From positions 24,542,969-24,606,968 of the forward strand of contig NC_092092.1 in the NCBI RefSeq assembly GCF_045679555.1: DNA of 64,000 nucleotides, in the 5' to 3' direction. This DNA is from Salvelinus alpinus (Eukaryota > Chordata > Actinopteri > Salmoniformes > Salmonidae). The translations under genes were made by a program, and so were the position numbers. Positions 12,112 to 26,696 of the stretch are shown here, piece by piece (position 1 is the stretch's first letter; each line of letters opens with the position of its first letter). The notes beneath the pieces are model-generated. The model searched no databases, was not told where the DNA came from, and saw nothing but the letters and a program-made list of their open reading frames with translations.

Positions 12112-14086
12112 CTTAAAACCTCTATTCAGCGCAGTGACATGCACCCTTTAAATCGCCGTCAACTGAAGGCACCAGAGTGTCAGGCAGCAGGGCCTTTGCC
12201 AGAGTCAACAACAAAGAGTGAAATATTGATAAACACGCGGAAGGAACTTTCCATCCAGACATCCACTGTGAACGCATGCTGGCTTTTATGTCCATACTGA
12301 CCCGACATCTGGGCTCTGATCTCAGAGAATTAAACGAGAAAATGGCTCACATTCCACGACAACCTAGTTGATGGATCGTATAAAGACTTTTCCTAATAGT
12401 AGCCTTTTGTTTTCCACTTTACTATCAGAGGAGATCGAGGCTCTTCGTGTTCTGTACATTTCTAACTTGGATGGGGTCGATCCCTCAATGTTATTTGGTC
12501 GATCAAGTTCACTAGCCTACCGTCGGTTGTTAGGCCTGTAGTAGCGTAGTCTAAACAGGATGTAGTGGTTCCGCATGATTTAGGGGCTCTGGAATTATTC
12601 GACTTTTTAGAATTGTACAGCCTAAATAAAAATGTGCATGTTCAAAAATATTTATAAGATTTCTTGATTTGAATATTGTCTAGTAGTGCTAGTCTATATG
12701 GCCCAATGTTAAACACATAAGAAAGAATGAACCCGAGTCAATTTGGCGTCTATAGGCTACCATTAACAGAAGATACAGCCCGACAGAGATGCACTCCCGA
12801 CTCCCGAAGGAGGACCGACTTGATTCTTGACCGTAACATCTGGCCGACTCCCCCCGCGCTGCCTTAGTGTGTCTGGTCAGTCGTGTAAAGTGGCCTAACC
12901 CTGGTGTCGTGGATTTACCTCCAATGCCTCGGTAATGTAGCATAATTTTGAAGTAACTTGGGGCCTTTTAACAGATCCTGAGCACATTACTTGATCTTCT
13001 ACGAAATGTTTTTGGGCTTGTGAGATAGTCTCAAGATACAAAAACACTAAGTGTTGCAAAGATTTCAGTGACTCGAATATATGGAATTGTATAGCTAGGC
13101 CTATGCCTATGTATGTTTATAGTGGCCTGTAAATTATCTAGCATACTCATCTCTGAAACCTTTGCAATGTGATGTGTCTTTGACAAAATTGTTCAGGCTA
13201 ATGTAGGCTAGGTTAATCAGTTATTTTTCAGACTAAGAAATATAACTTATACAATAAGGTTTCCAGTACCTTCGGTGCTCGGGCCTCTAATTAATGTGAT
13301 TTTGGATCGAATGTAGATGTCCTTTGAAGTTAAACTGATCAATTTTAGGGTTGTCGTTGACTTGATATCTGCCGTGCAAAGTTGTTAAAATATTGCTGTA
13401 ATTTAGACCTGTTAAGATCTTTTTCATGTTTATCCTTTTTGATAGTTTTAAAATATATTTTTTTACAAAGATCATGATAAAAGCCTGATATAGAATAGCC
13501 TAAAGTAGTTTATTGTCTTTGGAGAATGGGTTTAGTTTTCATGTACCATGCATCACAGAGTTTGTAGGCTGTTGGGCGGTGCGGCAGTCTGTGTGTTACT
13601 AGGCTACACCAGTTGCCCTTGCAATTAACGAAAAAAGACTTGATTGATTGACCAAATATTTGTCTAATTGACTTATTTATGAAGAAAATGTTCACAAGTT
13701 CATGAGGTAGCCATATGAGTTCATATTCATTAAGAAATAACACATTATACACATAACATTCATATCCATGTGAGAGTGAAAATGTTCTGAACTATACACA
13801 TGCGTTTATTTCCTCATGAATAGTCAGCCACCTTCAGCGCGACAGAAAGTTCCAGCACACACTGTTTTCGTTTGAAGTCGACATTTTTCTGCATATTTAC
13901 ATTGAATTTAGGACAACGTGGTCATTTCCGATGGCATACAATTAGTTTAATATTAACAAATAATAATATTAACAAATAATAAACTGATAGGCCAAAGTCC
14001 TCTTCAATTGAATGAAGACATGTTTTTTCTTGCTAGAATTGCATAACTCAAAATTCTAATTGGCATCATTTTGTTGTTGTTTTCGA

Positions 14087-14131
14087 TGATAATAATAATA
14101 ATGATAGGCTAGTAATAATAATAATAATAAT
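14087..14131. repeat. (AAT)n microsatellite, interrupted
   Basis: Two runs of AAT/ATA units separated by a short GATAGGCTAG interruption. Confidence 0.85.
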
Positions 14132-14889
14132 CTTGTCGTTTTTGTAATACAACTGCTAATAATTCATGTGTTATTATCAATAATAAAGGTATGAATCATT
14201 ATTATTAATTAATGACTACTTACGTTCACTGTAAAAAATGAAGTGGCGAAGTCTACTATTCCTTTGATAACAACCGCTCATTTCTCCATCTAAAATGACT
14301 TGCAAGTTGATTTCACCAACGGTTCAACTTCATTATTGTCAAGTATATAGCTAATATTTTCTCCAAGTTCTCTGCCAAAACAATTGGGAAACGACATTGT
14401 TATAACTGTTTTTTGTTATGAATACTAATTTGTAGCCTATATCTCGATGTAGCTTTCTTGAAAAAGTAAAATCATCGAAAATATTTTTCTCCTTGAAAAT
14501 ATGGAAGAAAATGTTTTAACTTCTAATGCAGCCTATATACCGTGCTTGGCACAATCGATGGCCCCTTATGTTTGGCAACGCATAAGATCTCTAACAGCAA
14601 AAATTATATTTGGTCATAAAGAGTTTGAGATGACCAGAAAGGTTATAAATAGGCCTATAGAGATATGCGCTTCAGTGATATGCATAATAAATCATTTATT
14701 CTCGTAGGCCTATAGGCTATATGACACAGAAGCAGAAAATAGTCCTCTACCCAATCCATTGTGTTAGTTAGTATACACATTAAATAATGCTCAAAGATAA
14801 AAAAGGGAATAGCACAGCAGGTGGACTTCGCAGCTGCCTCACCAAAAATACAATTTTAACTATAGAATTTCCCTAGTGATTATATAGAA

Positions 14890-15110
14890 TACCGTTCGTC
14901 TCTTCATCCAATAAGAGCGTTTCATCTCTATGGCGAGAATCCCAACGCGAGTGCCCTCCCACACTCTCCTGTGATAGGTCCGTTTCTACCATCAAACAAC
15001 TGATTATTTAGCTTGCGTGAGTCAATTGGCCATGGTGATTGTCAATCAGATGTATCGGTACGCCCCCTCGTGCTGTAAAAGGTCCAGTCCTCGAGAGAAG
15101 GCTCAAAACT
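14890..15110 (+). promoter_or_regulatory. hs3st3b1: putative hs3st3b1 promoter region
   Basis: This stretch is less AT-rich than the DNA on either side and carries several ATTGG/CCAAT-type motifs (for example GTCAATTGGCC near 15021 and GATTGTCAATC near 15039) and a TATA-like GTAAAAGG near 15076. It lies roughly 330 bp before the hs3st3b1 start codon. Assignment rests on position and motif look only; no transcription start can be read. Confidence 0.35.
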
Positions 15111-15139
15111 AGCAGTTGTTCGAAGGTTTGGCAACGGCG

Positions 15140-15379
15140 ATGCGTGTGAAGAGAGACGGCTAGGGTGTGGAGTAGCACCACTGAAATGCACCAGTCGTTC
15201 GTATCATTTTCCGAATTCTTTACTGTGGCTCTGGTGAATGACGATCATAGCATGCAATGACTTTGCACCAGTGGATACATCATCCGCTTTAGTTTATTTG
15301 CTTGCTTTATAAATTTTTTCCGTTTGAAATGAATGGCATGTGCATTTTGCGAGGCTACTTGATGTGCCATCGGGAGTGA
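15140..15379 (+). promoter_or_regulatory. hs3st3b1: 5' leader of hs3st3b1 with several upstream ORFs
   Basis: Four short ATG-initiated frames close before the main start codon: 15140-15163 (7 codons), 15186-15260 (24 codons), 15238-15312 (24 codons, overlapping the previous one) and 15329-15379 (16 codons). The last is in frame with the main ORF but ends at TGA 15377-15379. If the mRNA starts upstream of 15140 these uORFs would be expected to lower translation. The 5' end of the transcript is not known. Confidence 0.5.
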
Positions 15380-16015
<636 letters not shown>

Positions 16016-19002
16016 TAAATGAATCTACATTATATGCTCTCACATTCAATGTGCATTAAAGATGATAGGTTATCAGACATACATCAATGATTCCCATAGA
16101 TGAACCAGCGCTATACAAGAAACGGTGAGAGAATATGCATGACAGTCAAAGCTTCTCATCCAGTTACTAGAGCTGACGTTCCAATAGTTGTCCATAGCAG
16201 CCTATTCCTGTCGTTTCGTTGCCTATATCTTCCACAAACATTATATTGGATTGCAAACGGTGGAGGGTTTCTTTGCATTATAACAGTCTAAAATGGACTT
16301 AGACTAGCATAGTTGATAATATTAAAATGACAGGAAAAGTTGTATAATCTAATATATCATAAAGCTATAACCAGTATATAATTAAACAATGCAGTGTTTG
16401 TAAAATGATTCGATAGTATAATTCAGGATAATTATATCTGTACGTTTTTACAATACGATTTGTATGAATAATTTATCAAATGAAACGAAATATGTTCAGA
16501 AGGTCATTTTAGTTATCTCCATAATGCATAATAATAGGCCTAGATCATATCCTATTCGCTATTTGCAACATAAGTTTATTCTGCATAAATGTTGAGAGAT
16601 AACGTCAGTGACCATATTTAGGGTAAGGTCAATAGAAAATATAATATCTATAATCTACAGTACAGACTATTATTCCAATAGACTTTTAGTTATGTATATT
16701 GGTATGGTGCTTTTCCAAACTCCAAGCAGTTTTGGCGTCAACGTGGACATATAATCAAGTATTCAAACATGAGTAAAACTGTAGGGTCATTGGATAGCAT
16801 TAAGAGATAACAAATGCATACGTTTGTATTTTTATTTCTTCAGTTTATGATCCGGTAGTAGGCTAGACTATGCCTGAATGAACATGCACTGTCTCAGTAT
16901 CGCTTGGGCTGAGCCGTTTCCACGTCGTACAGTGGTCTCTGTTGGACACAGTGTAATACTGCAAGTTAACGGGTTACTTTTCAGCGCTGTTAAACTGAGT
17001 TTAACTTTTAAATATAAATAAATAATTAGTTGATTATAAACTGAATATAAGTTACTAATAGGTCTATTATACTACAGTCTGAAAAGGTCAGGCAATGTGC
17101 AAGTTGTGAATTCGAGATCGATTCATTATTATTAGCCTATTATTGGATGCTATATAGGCCTAATATATTAGAAATAAGATGTGCTTGATTACTTTAATTA
17201 TCAATTAAATTTTTTGTATATTTCAAACTTTCAATGTAAATAAATATGCAACGTAAGGCCATACTTACTATTATAGTTCGGCCTATTTGAGTTGGAAAAA
17301 ATTATGTTAAGCTTAAATAAATTCTAAGCTAAGCGGATTTGTCCTAGCACTCTCCTTCAAAATGTATACATAATACATGCACTCGAAAGTAACAGTAATC
17401 TACAACACAATAGCGCTGGGCTACTCGGAGAACAACAGTAAAAAAAAAAAAAACGATTCAAACGTTTCTTAAGAGGGTATACAACCAACTAACCTTTATA
17501 CCAGTCATTTACATTTTGAACGGATAATGAGTGGGAGGAGGACTAATATACTAGGCTAAGTAGGCTACTGTAGGATAATGAAAGAAAAACGTACCCCAGA
17601 ATTAATTAAGTAAGAAATCAAACCAAATCCCACCAACAGTATATGAGCTATTCCTTGGTCAATATTTGTAAATACATGACAAACCCCCTCCTATATTAGT
17701 CATACATAATTAAACGTTATAAACAACGTGCTCTACCTCACGTTGGATTCTCTTAACTTAGCCTATAAAAGTAGTAGGGCCTATTAACATAATTTAGATG
17801 TCATATTCAGTATCATATTCAGCAGTCCACTAGTCAACGACGACTGAGCAATGGCAACTCATATCGAATTAATACGAGTGGAACATTATGTAGCCTAATC
17901 CGTTTACCTGAATGAATTAGTCAAATTAAAACTTTAAAAGAATGAAGTCGGTGCATTAAATGCAGCCAGCCTATGTGCGTTTTTAATTTCAGTGTAATAT
18001 CGCAGTAAAATGCCGAATATAGCGTAGCTGTTGAAGGTCTTTGCAGGAAAATCAGGAACCATGCATAGTGGTTGGTTTCCTCCTTGCTTAAACCCCGGGG
18101 ACATTGCTTTAGTTTAAGGAGAGTTTCTCCATCTCTTGTCCCTGGACGGCGAGCAGAACTAATAGCTCATCTGACAAGTTGATAAAAACAATTGCATGCC
18201 CCTCTGAATAATCGGATTTGGTGCTGTGTGTAAAGAGCCGGGCTGTTAAATATGCGAGGCAGTTGAGGGCCCCCAACTAAAGTAGAGCAGTGAAATGAAA
18301 GACAAGCGGAATGAGAAACGTGTGTGTATGGAGGGGGTGTCCGGCTATATGGATTTGATTCAAAATAAAGACACTGTATTTATGCCGAATTTATTATTCA
18401 GAGATCCAACTTGAGGTTTTGAATTGGCTTTGATAGCCTACAATTATTTATTAAACTTTGCACACTTTGAAATAAGTTATCCAAATGGTAAGCGCTAATT
18501 CTAGCTAATTTTATTTAGATTTCCCATTAACCCAATTTCCTCTTCATCATTGCATACTTTTAGAAAGAACAAACACGAGCAAAACGGAACATTGAGCAGT
18601 TAATGATAATGGTAATGAGGAGAATAGCTGCGGTGGATTCCTTTGGGTCGATGTTTCAACCCTCTCTCTGGCCGCTGTTTACAGAGAAAACATGACGCGA
18701 CGGCCGCCTGCTGGCGGGCACCGTGTGAGGAACGGATAGAATAAACACACATGCACCAGCGTTTTATCTGCGGTTCTGGCTGTGTGGCCCATAAACCCGT
18801 ATCTGTACCTAGAATGGGGCTGGGTCTTTATTTCGTATTCTCCAGGCTTTTCTTAGGCCTCCGGTTATCCCTCAAATCTGCTCAAGAAATCATACCCTCC
18901 AGCCAAGCCTCTCTTTTGGCTTATCATTTGATGGGACAAGAGTAACAATACTGGAACACAGTGTAGTTTGATCTGTTGACAAATGTATGTTTAAAATATA
19001 GG

Positions 19003-19161
<159 letters not shown>

Positions 19162-21192
19162 CAACTGACTGAAAAGTTAAGCTAAGCTTTTCCATCTAAC
19201 CCAGTTTGTCAGAAAGCATCTCATGTTTTAGTAAGCTGTACTGACTTCCCCTCTCATGCAATCACACATGTTGTGTGTCAGACACACCATGCCACGCTGA
19301 AATTCTATATCTGGGCACTGGTGTTTTTGCCTGAGACACAAACGCCACACAAACAAAGTGAAGCGTTGTTTTGTTGCTTTCCCTCTGTCTGTCCTGCTCT
19401 TATATAACTTGATGATGTGAAACTCACAGTCTGGATGCTTTAACAGTAAGATAAGCAGGGTCAATAAAAGTGACCCAACCCCTACTGAAGTAAAGGAGAG
19501 TGTGTGTCAGAGCGAACCAGCTGGCTGTAGTTCTGAATGTAGTTCTCCCTGCATGCTGCTCATGGAACGTTTTGATAAGCTTTCTTTTTTGTCTTCAAGG
19601 AGAAGATAAACTAAATAGATGAAATCATACTTCATGATTAATACTCCTAACTTTACCAATAGTGTCACATACTGGACTTTCCGTACAAGAGAGAGATCAT
19701 ACCGGATGTATTTTGAAAGTTATATATCTTGAAAACTTGATTGCTGACATATATCAACAATGGACTAATGAAACAAATACCAAAAAATTGTTTTTGGGTG
19801 GAGTTTTCCGTTAAATCATAGTTTATTGTTGCATTATGTGTGGGCCATTTATGAAGTCTTTTGCAATAGTGTAAAGCGATCTTCTGATGCCATGATGTTT
19901 ATTTGCACAATACTACTGTGCCTTCCACTCTTCTTCTCCGGCTAGTTTGCACCATCTTTGTCTCCGCGGCCCAATGGTCACACAAACTTAGCCTTGGAAT
20001 TCACTAACTAAATGCAGCCCGAGAGAGAATAGAAAAGAAAAGAGAGAGGGAAGGAGAGGCCGCTGCAAAAGTGAAAGAGAATAGAGCAGTGATAACAGGA
20101 TTATTGCGATTCTCTGATGTACTTTGACAGTTTTTATTTGGTGTCAAAGACAAACACAAGACTTGTGCAAGGGGGCGCTTTGTATCAGGAGGTACACATT
20201 TCCACTGTGAGGTCATGCATGAACAGCCCCTAAGGAGTGAGAGAGAGAGAGCGAGTCAGGGCAGTCTGTGCTGTGTGGACCAACCAGTTCAATTGAGAAG
20301 GAAGTTACTGTATGCCCTGTCAGTTGAAAGTATCGATGTTGTACTTTCTGGAATAGAACATGGATCAGTCATTGTTGTTCTACCCATAGATATCCTTCAT
20401 TCCTAATTCTATGGTTCTGCCTTATTAGTTCCAAAGGTACTGTTAGCACCTGCTACAGTGTGATCGGAATGCCGATGAGTTGGCTGGTCCTTTCAGTCGG
20501 ACTGTTTTCATTAGCTACTCAATGAATTCTTCACACTTTTTCAGTCTCTATTTCTTGCCATTTTACTGCACTGAACTCCCTGTTGCTTCTGTCATGTCAA
20601 CGTTTTTACATCCTTTGTTATTTACAACTTAGCCTTTTTGTCGAGTTGATTTTAAATCTCCGTCATTCTGACAGTTTGCGGTGGTGTTACCTCTCTTTCT
20701 GTGTTCATATTCCATATAGATATATTGGTCATGAAGGGGCTCTGACATATCATTTATGGTTCTGTGGTTTGCTGATGGGTCATGGGCTCTCGTCTCAGCT
20801 GCCTGTCAGATCCATGCAGTGCTGTACTGTGCTCGTTCACTGCTCCTCCCTGAGAGTGTTTTTATGGTTTAACAAGTAGTTCTGAACACTTATGGTCGCA
20901 AGGCTCCTAACTTTCATGCTCTATATTTGGAGTCTGTCACTCTTGTGTGAATAACTGAGGAATGATCGATCTGTGCTTGTTCACTACATAATCATCATTC
21001 TCCCCAGAATCTCCCTATGAGAAAGATAATTGTTGAGCTTTGTTTGAACAAGATTTTCTCTTGAGTTTCTGGCAGTCAAACTTTTTGCCATGAAAAAATA
21101 TTGAGTCTTGCCTTGAACTGAAGTGCTTGGGGAAAGTTCAACACTCCTTTGTTGACATGTACTGTATTTGGTTAATGATTGTGCTTATGATA

Positions 21193-22424
21193 CACTACAT
21201 GGTCAAAAGTATGTGAACGCCCCTTCAAATTAGTGGATTCGGCTATTTCAGCCACACCCATTGCTGACAGGTGTATACATTTGAGCACACGCCCATGCAA
21301 TCTCCATAGACAAACATTGGTAGTAGAATGGCCTGCAATGAAGAGCTCAGTGATTTTCAACGTGGCACCTTCATAGGATTCCACCTTTCCAACAAGTCAG
21401 TTCGTCAAATTTCTGCCCTGCTCGAGCTGCCCCGGTCAACTGTAGGTGCTGTTATTGTGATGTGGAAATGACTAGGAGCAACAACAGCTCAGTCACGAAG
21501 TGGTGGGCCATACAAACTCACAAAATGGGAACACAGAGTGCTGAAGCGTGTATGGTGTAAAAATCATCTGTCCTTGGTTGCAACACTTACTACGGAGTGA
21601 GTTCCAAACTGCCTCTGGAAGCAACGTCAGCACAAGAACAGTCAGTCGGGAGCTTCATGAAAAGGGTTTCCATGGCTGAGCAGCCACACACAAGCCTAAG
21701 ATCATCATACGCAATGCCAAGCGTCAGCTGGAGTGGTGTAAAGCTCGCCGCCATTGGACTCTGGAGCAGTGGAAATGCACTGGAGTGATGAATCAAGCTT
21801 CACCATCTGGCAGTCCGACGGACAAATCTGGGTTTGGCGGATGCCAGGAGAATGCTACCTGCCCCAATGCATAGTGCCAACTGTAAAGTTTGGTGGAGGA
21901 GGAATAATGGTCTGCGGCTGTTTTTCATGGTTTGGGCTAGGCCCCTTAGTTCCAGTGAAGGGAAATCTTACTGCTACAGCATACAATGACATTCTACATG
22001 ATTATGTGCTTCCATCTTTGTGGCAACAGTTTGGGGAAGGATCTGTCCTGTTTCAGTGTTACAATGACGCCGTGCACAAAGCGAGGTCTATACAGAAATG
22101 GTTTGTCGAGATCAGTGTGGAAGAACTTGACTGGCTTGAACAGAGCCTTGACCTCAACATCATTGAACACCTTTGGGATGAATTGGAATGCCGACTGCGA
22201 GCCAGGCCTAATCGCCTAACATCAGTGCCCGACCTCACTAAGGCTCTTGTGGCTGAATGGAAGCAAGTCCCTGCACCAATGTTCCAACTAGTGGAAAGCT
22301 CCACTCCCAGAAGAGTGGAGGCTGTTATCGCTGCCAAGGGGGGACCAACTCCATACTAATGCTCATGATTTTGGAAAAAGATGTTCGACGAGCAGTGTGT
22401 CCACATACTTTTGGCTATGTAGTG
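21193..22424 (+). mobile_element. Tc1-like transposon A, full-length, inactive
   Basis: Inverted ends: left CACTACATGGTCAAAAGTAT, right ending TTTTGGCTATGTAGTG. A TA precedes the left end (21191-21192); the right flank reads TG, probably a mutated TA. Length 1232 bp with a transposase relic on the + strand. Confidence 0.93.
21330..22359 (+). pseudogene. Tc1-like transposase relic (element A)
   Basis: A DD34E-type transposase with stops in the DNA-binding half (for example TGA in the 'TGGAAATGA' segment near 21465) and frameshifts before 21750. From about 21780 to the TAA at 22357-22359 the catalytic half is open: [10 protein letters not shown] gives the first Asp. The second block reads [11 protein letters not shown] where the family has FQHDN, so the second catalytic Asp is lost. 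The third block, [14 protein letters not shown], keeps the Glu but has lost the Pro of NPIEHLW. It cannot be active. Confidence 0.92.
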
Positions 22425-23553
22425 TGCTTGTGAAATGTCACTTTTATTATTGCACATTAGGGAATTAGGGATGTTTAATGTGATATATAAGCTGAAATAG
22501 TTGATCCTTGAGACCGCAAAAGATCCCCAACATGGATGGGCTTTCTCAGCCATGCCAAGTTAATCTGGCTGCTGTTTTGTTTGCAGTGGTTGATCAAAGG
22601 TTATGCTTCAGTCTTCTGTTAAAGGAGTAGTTGGACTGAAATGGCGCCATCCCTGAGTGGGGTGTCTTTGTGGGCCGGTGAACCTTTGTATCCCTCCACC
22701 CCGTGATAAAGAACCAAAGAAAAAAACGCACTTAATGGCAGCTAGTGTCGGTTAGCTAGCTAGGGCCTGCTTAGAAGCTCCACCACAACAAAGGGACAAG
22801 TGGAGCATTGTTCAAAAGGGGAGTTTCAGAGTGGGTAAAAAAATCCTGTTGCACTATCAAACTGGAGATGGTTGCGAAAGGAAGTCAGTCAGTGTAAAGT
22901 TGTTATCTATGGGCCTGCCGGTCCACCCCCCAGCTCCCTGCTTCCAGAGACCAGACAGGGGCTTCTGTCCGTGTCAAGGACAGTTCTGGTTGGATGCCTC
23001 TTCTTTTTAACTCCTCACCCCAGGAGCACTCCTGTTTCCATATAGGTGACGTGACCCTACACATCTGCTCTCCACTGACCTCTCCCTCCTTCCTCTCACT
23101 GGCAGGCAGAATGTCAGAAACACCACCTGGTTGTAGTGCCACACTGGCAAAGTTCAAACTAACATCATCAACAACAAAATGTCAATTGAATGTGTGCCGT
23201 CCAAAAAATAGAGACTAAATGGAGAATGAAGGAGTCAGTGAACCAGTTTCACAAAGTCTTCTCCTGTAATGACTTACAGTAGGGCTTTTATATTCAGCTG
23301 TGAAACACAATAATTTTCTTCTCAAGTCAAAAGAATGCTCAACACGCACAGAGATGGACACCATACACACACAGATGACACAGAGCCTTGTCCCTGGGTC
23401 CTTAGGGAGTGGTGTGTATTGATTAGTCAGGCCTGATTGGAGGTAAAGCGTGTGGAAGGGTTAGATGGGTTAAGGGCCTTTGACTGGGGGTCAGTGTGGC
23501 TGTGTGCTGACTGACAGGGTCTGTGTGCTGACCATCTGCAGAGCAGGAAAATG

Positions 23554-23821
23554 CTTCTGGACCCTACAGGGCTGCTGGACCCTACAGGGCTACTGGACCC
23601 TACAGGGCTGCTGAACCCTACAGGGTTGCTGGACCCTACAGGGCTACTGGACCCTACAGGGCTGCTGGACCCTACAGGGTTGCTGAACCCTACAGGGTTG
23701 CTGGACCCTACAGGGCTACTGGACCCTACAGGGCTGCTGAACCCTACAGGGTTGCTGGACCCTACAGGGCTACTGGACCCTACAGGGCTGCTGAACCCTA
23801 CAGGGCTGCTGGACCCTAGGT
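23554..23821. repeat. 18-bp minisatellite, 15 copies, with higher-order pattern
   Basis: Unit CTGCTGGACCCTACAGGG, 18 bp. Copies vary at two sites: GGACCC or GAACCC, and CTG, CTA or TTG. The GAACCC variants are copies 4, 8, 11 and 14, which suggests amplification in blocks of three to four units. Because 18 is a multiple of three, all frames without a stop in the unit stay open on both strands; this is not evidence of a gene. Confidence 0.96.
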
Positions 23822-24405
23822 CCCATTGGGTATTCTGAGTTGTTTCACTCCCCCAGTCCACACATGGAAATACAGTAAGTTATGTTGATTTAGAGACTAA
23901 CCTGCTGAGAGCATCCCCTGTCAACACAGGAAAACATGATTTGTTATGTCGATATATAAACCAACATGCTGAATTAAGGAACCCGACTTTTAAATATATT
24001 CACTATAAGAGTTTTGTCTGATAAAGTCATTGACAGACTGTACAATATCTGAAATCTTATGTGAAACCCCTCAACTGGAGATGGATGCTATTATGTTGTA
24101 GTTATAGCTAGAGAGGAATGTTGACTCTTCGGCGATCTGATACTTTGACGCTGTGATGGCTTCCTGTATCCTTGCCCTGGCCTTCCCTCCCTCCACAGCT
24201 CCCCTCTTCAGGGGCCAACATGGCCGACCAGCCAACCGTACCGCTGACAGCAGGTTGACATCCCCTCCTCAAAGAGCGGGAGCCGCAAACATAAAAACAA
24301 GTCGCTCGAAACCATTCCTCTGTGTTGGGTAAGCTTCCCCAGCGGTCCCAAATGAGAGCGGATTATTTTCTTTATGGTCAGGCTTCAACCCTTAGCCCTG
24401 GCTGC

Positions 24406-24421
24406 CCCCCCCCCCCCCCCC
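24406..24421. repeat. poly-C run
   Basis: About 16 consecutive C residues within a C-rich stretch. Confidence 0.85.
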
Positions 24422-24920
24422 GTTCTTCCCCCCACCACCCCAAAACAACCTCTTTTATGAACCTCCTTTCTCCATTCTTCAGCTGTGCGCTCCGCCTATT
24501 GGCAAATAAGAATAGTGTCACATGTCGTGCTCTGTTTGCCCGATCCTGGGCGGGTCTCCCTGCAGGCCTCAGTGACCACGAGTGGTCAGCACGGAATGGG
24601 AGAAGAGGCCCTCGCTCCCCGCTGCCTAAGCTGGCATGGCCCTACCGAATGGAGGGGAGAATAGGGAGAGACTGGGGGTGGATGAGGTGAAGGTGGGGGC
24701 TGGATGCTGGAGAAAGGCAGCTTTGAGCATTCATCCCCAAATTACCACCAGCTAATTGTGAAAGGGGTGACCTGTGGAAAGGGGAGTGGCAGCTAGCTAG
24801 CGCAGCACTGTGGTGGCCTGGTGGCCCATGTGAGTGGCCCATTCAGCACTACCCACAACAGTGAGGGGAAGATGGCCGCCACAGCAGGAACCTACTGCTA
24901 AAACTATGGATACAGGAACT

Positions 24921-25098
<178 letters not shown>

Positions 25099-26311
25099 TA
25101 AGTTTGAAAAACTCTGACTATTCATTCACTCTGGCGGAGGAGAGGATACACTTGTGTGTCTGTTGTTGCCATTTTTGTTCTCCCTTTTGAGAAATAATTT
25201 ATGTATTCCCCCCAGAGCTGGAGTCAAAGCAAGACAAGGAAGGCAATGATGAAAAGAGTTGGGAGAAGAAGAAATAATCGAAAAAGAAGAAGAAAAGAAG
25301 CTATGTTCTTCTGAGATAGTGATGTTTTCCCCCTCTCTCTTTCTCTCTCCTATAGGCCCTTGTGTACTGACCCTCCTTCTGTGCCACTAGTGAATTGGGT
25401 CCTATTTAACGAGGTGATAATTTGGATGTGGGAACACATGTCAGAGCAATACCAGACCTCCCTCCTGAGTTAACGCTCATTCATTGCTGCTAAATAAACA
25501 CTGTTTGGCACATTAAAAGAGCCCAGGGGCTTGGAATTAGAGAAAAAACACACAAGCGTTCCTATGCGTTGTTAATCATTAGCCTCCTTCTTACTCAATT
25601 TTCCTTCCAACACCATGGTCAGTCAGGGTTCTGTTGGCATCGCTCCCCCAGATATTGAGAGATGAGAGAGCGGTAGGTGAGAAAGAGGTGGGCGTAAAAG
25701 TGGACGAGGGTGAGGAGGAGGAGAAAGCGATGACATTAGACCTGGACATGTCCCAGGTATTAAGTCTCGGAGGTCCCCATTAGGGTGTGGGTAGGTGTGG
25801 CAGTGGATGGGGCTGTGTCTGGTGCTCGAACCAGGGCTGGGGCTGTGAGAGGGAAAGTAAGAGTTAGGTAGTGGAGACTAGGAGGCCCCCTGAGGTGTTC
25901 TATTAACCCTTGGCCATAAAAGAGCACAGCTCATTAGGAGCCCTGAGTGGTCTCTCTCTCTCTCACTCTCTCACACTCTCACTCTCTCTGTGTGTGAATG
26001 GGCCTCAGAGGAGAACAGTGAGAACAGCTCAGCTCCAAGGCAACCCAGGAAGCCCAACCCAGGGGACAAACTCCCTCTGGCTCTCTCTCATTCTTTTCCA
26101 CTCTGTCTATTTTGTCTCTATCTTGTCTTTCCTACTGATCAAAAGTACTGGGTGTTTGGATCTTGTACTCTTCACTTGTGAAATTCTAAAGCTATACAAT
26201 AGCAGTTGTCCAAACTGAACATTTAACGTAAAAAGTTCAGAGAAATCATTTTACGCTGCAGCAAGGTGTGCACCTTTTCCTCCGCAAATCTCCACCAGAA
26301 CAATTTGATTA

Positions 26312-26696
26312 TGTCAGGTATGCGTAAATGGTTGTAAAGGAGTCAGGTGCAGGAGAACAGATATGGTGTAGCCAACGGAGCCTTTTATTTTGGCGAAACA
26401 AAAACACACGGCAAAGTGAACACGAAATAACAATACGGGTTAACATATCCCAGCGCAACAGAGTAATGTGCGCAATACATGAAACAGAATAAACAATACC
26501 ACACAAAGACATGGGGGAAACAGAGGGTTAAATACACAACACATAATGAGGGAAATGAGAACCAGGTGTGTGGGAAAACAAGACAAGACAAATGGAAAAT
26601 GAAAAATGGATCGGCGATGGCTAGAAGACCGGCGACGTCGACCGCCGAGCACCGCCCGAACAAGGAGAGGCATCGACTTCGGTAGAAGTCGTGACA
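26312..26696 (-). mobile_element. solo LTR (385 bp) with 5-bp TSD GATTA
   Basis: The segment starts TGTCAGG and ends CGTGACA, the TG...CA ends of an LTR, and is flanked by exact 5-bp repeats GATTA at 26307-26311 and 26697-26701. Read on the - strand it contains AATAAA (complement of the TTTATT near 26382-26390), placing R/U5 at the low-coordinate side. There is no internal retroviral-type coding region, so this is an LTR left after recombination. The Gypsy-type assignment is inferred from the similar salmonid LTRs I recall. Confidence 0.85.

Larger units (their letters stand above)
10416..14880. other. intergenic DNA between cox10 and hs3st3b1
   Basis: About 4.5 kb with no recognisable gene. 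It contains three palindromic MITE copies (10917, 11407, 12055) and is AT-rich from 13 kb on, with an ATA/AAT-rich stretch near 14087. Cis-regulatory elements for hs3st3b1 could lie here, but none can be identified by eye. Confidence 0.7.

Noticed and set aside
23427..23861. 144-residue SSPVGS-repeat frame and the LLDPTG frame on the other strand
   Set aside because: Both come from the 18-bp minisatellite, which stays open in several frames; no flanking domain, splice or signal supports a gene.
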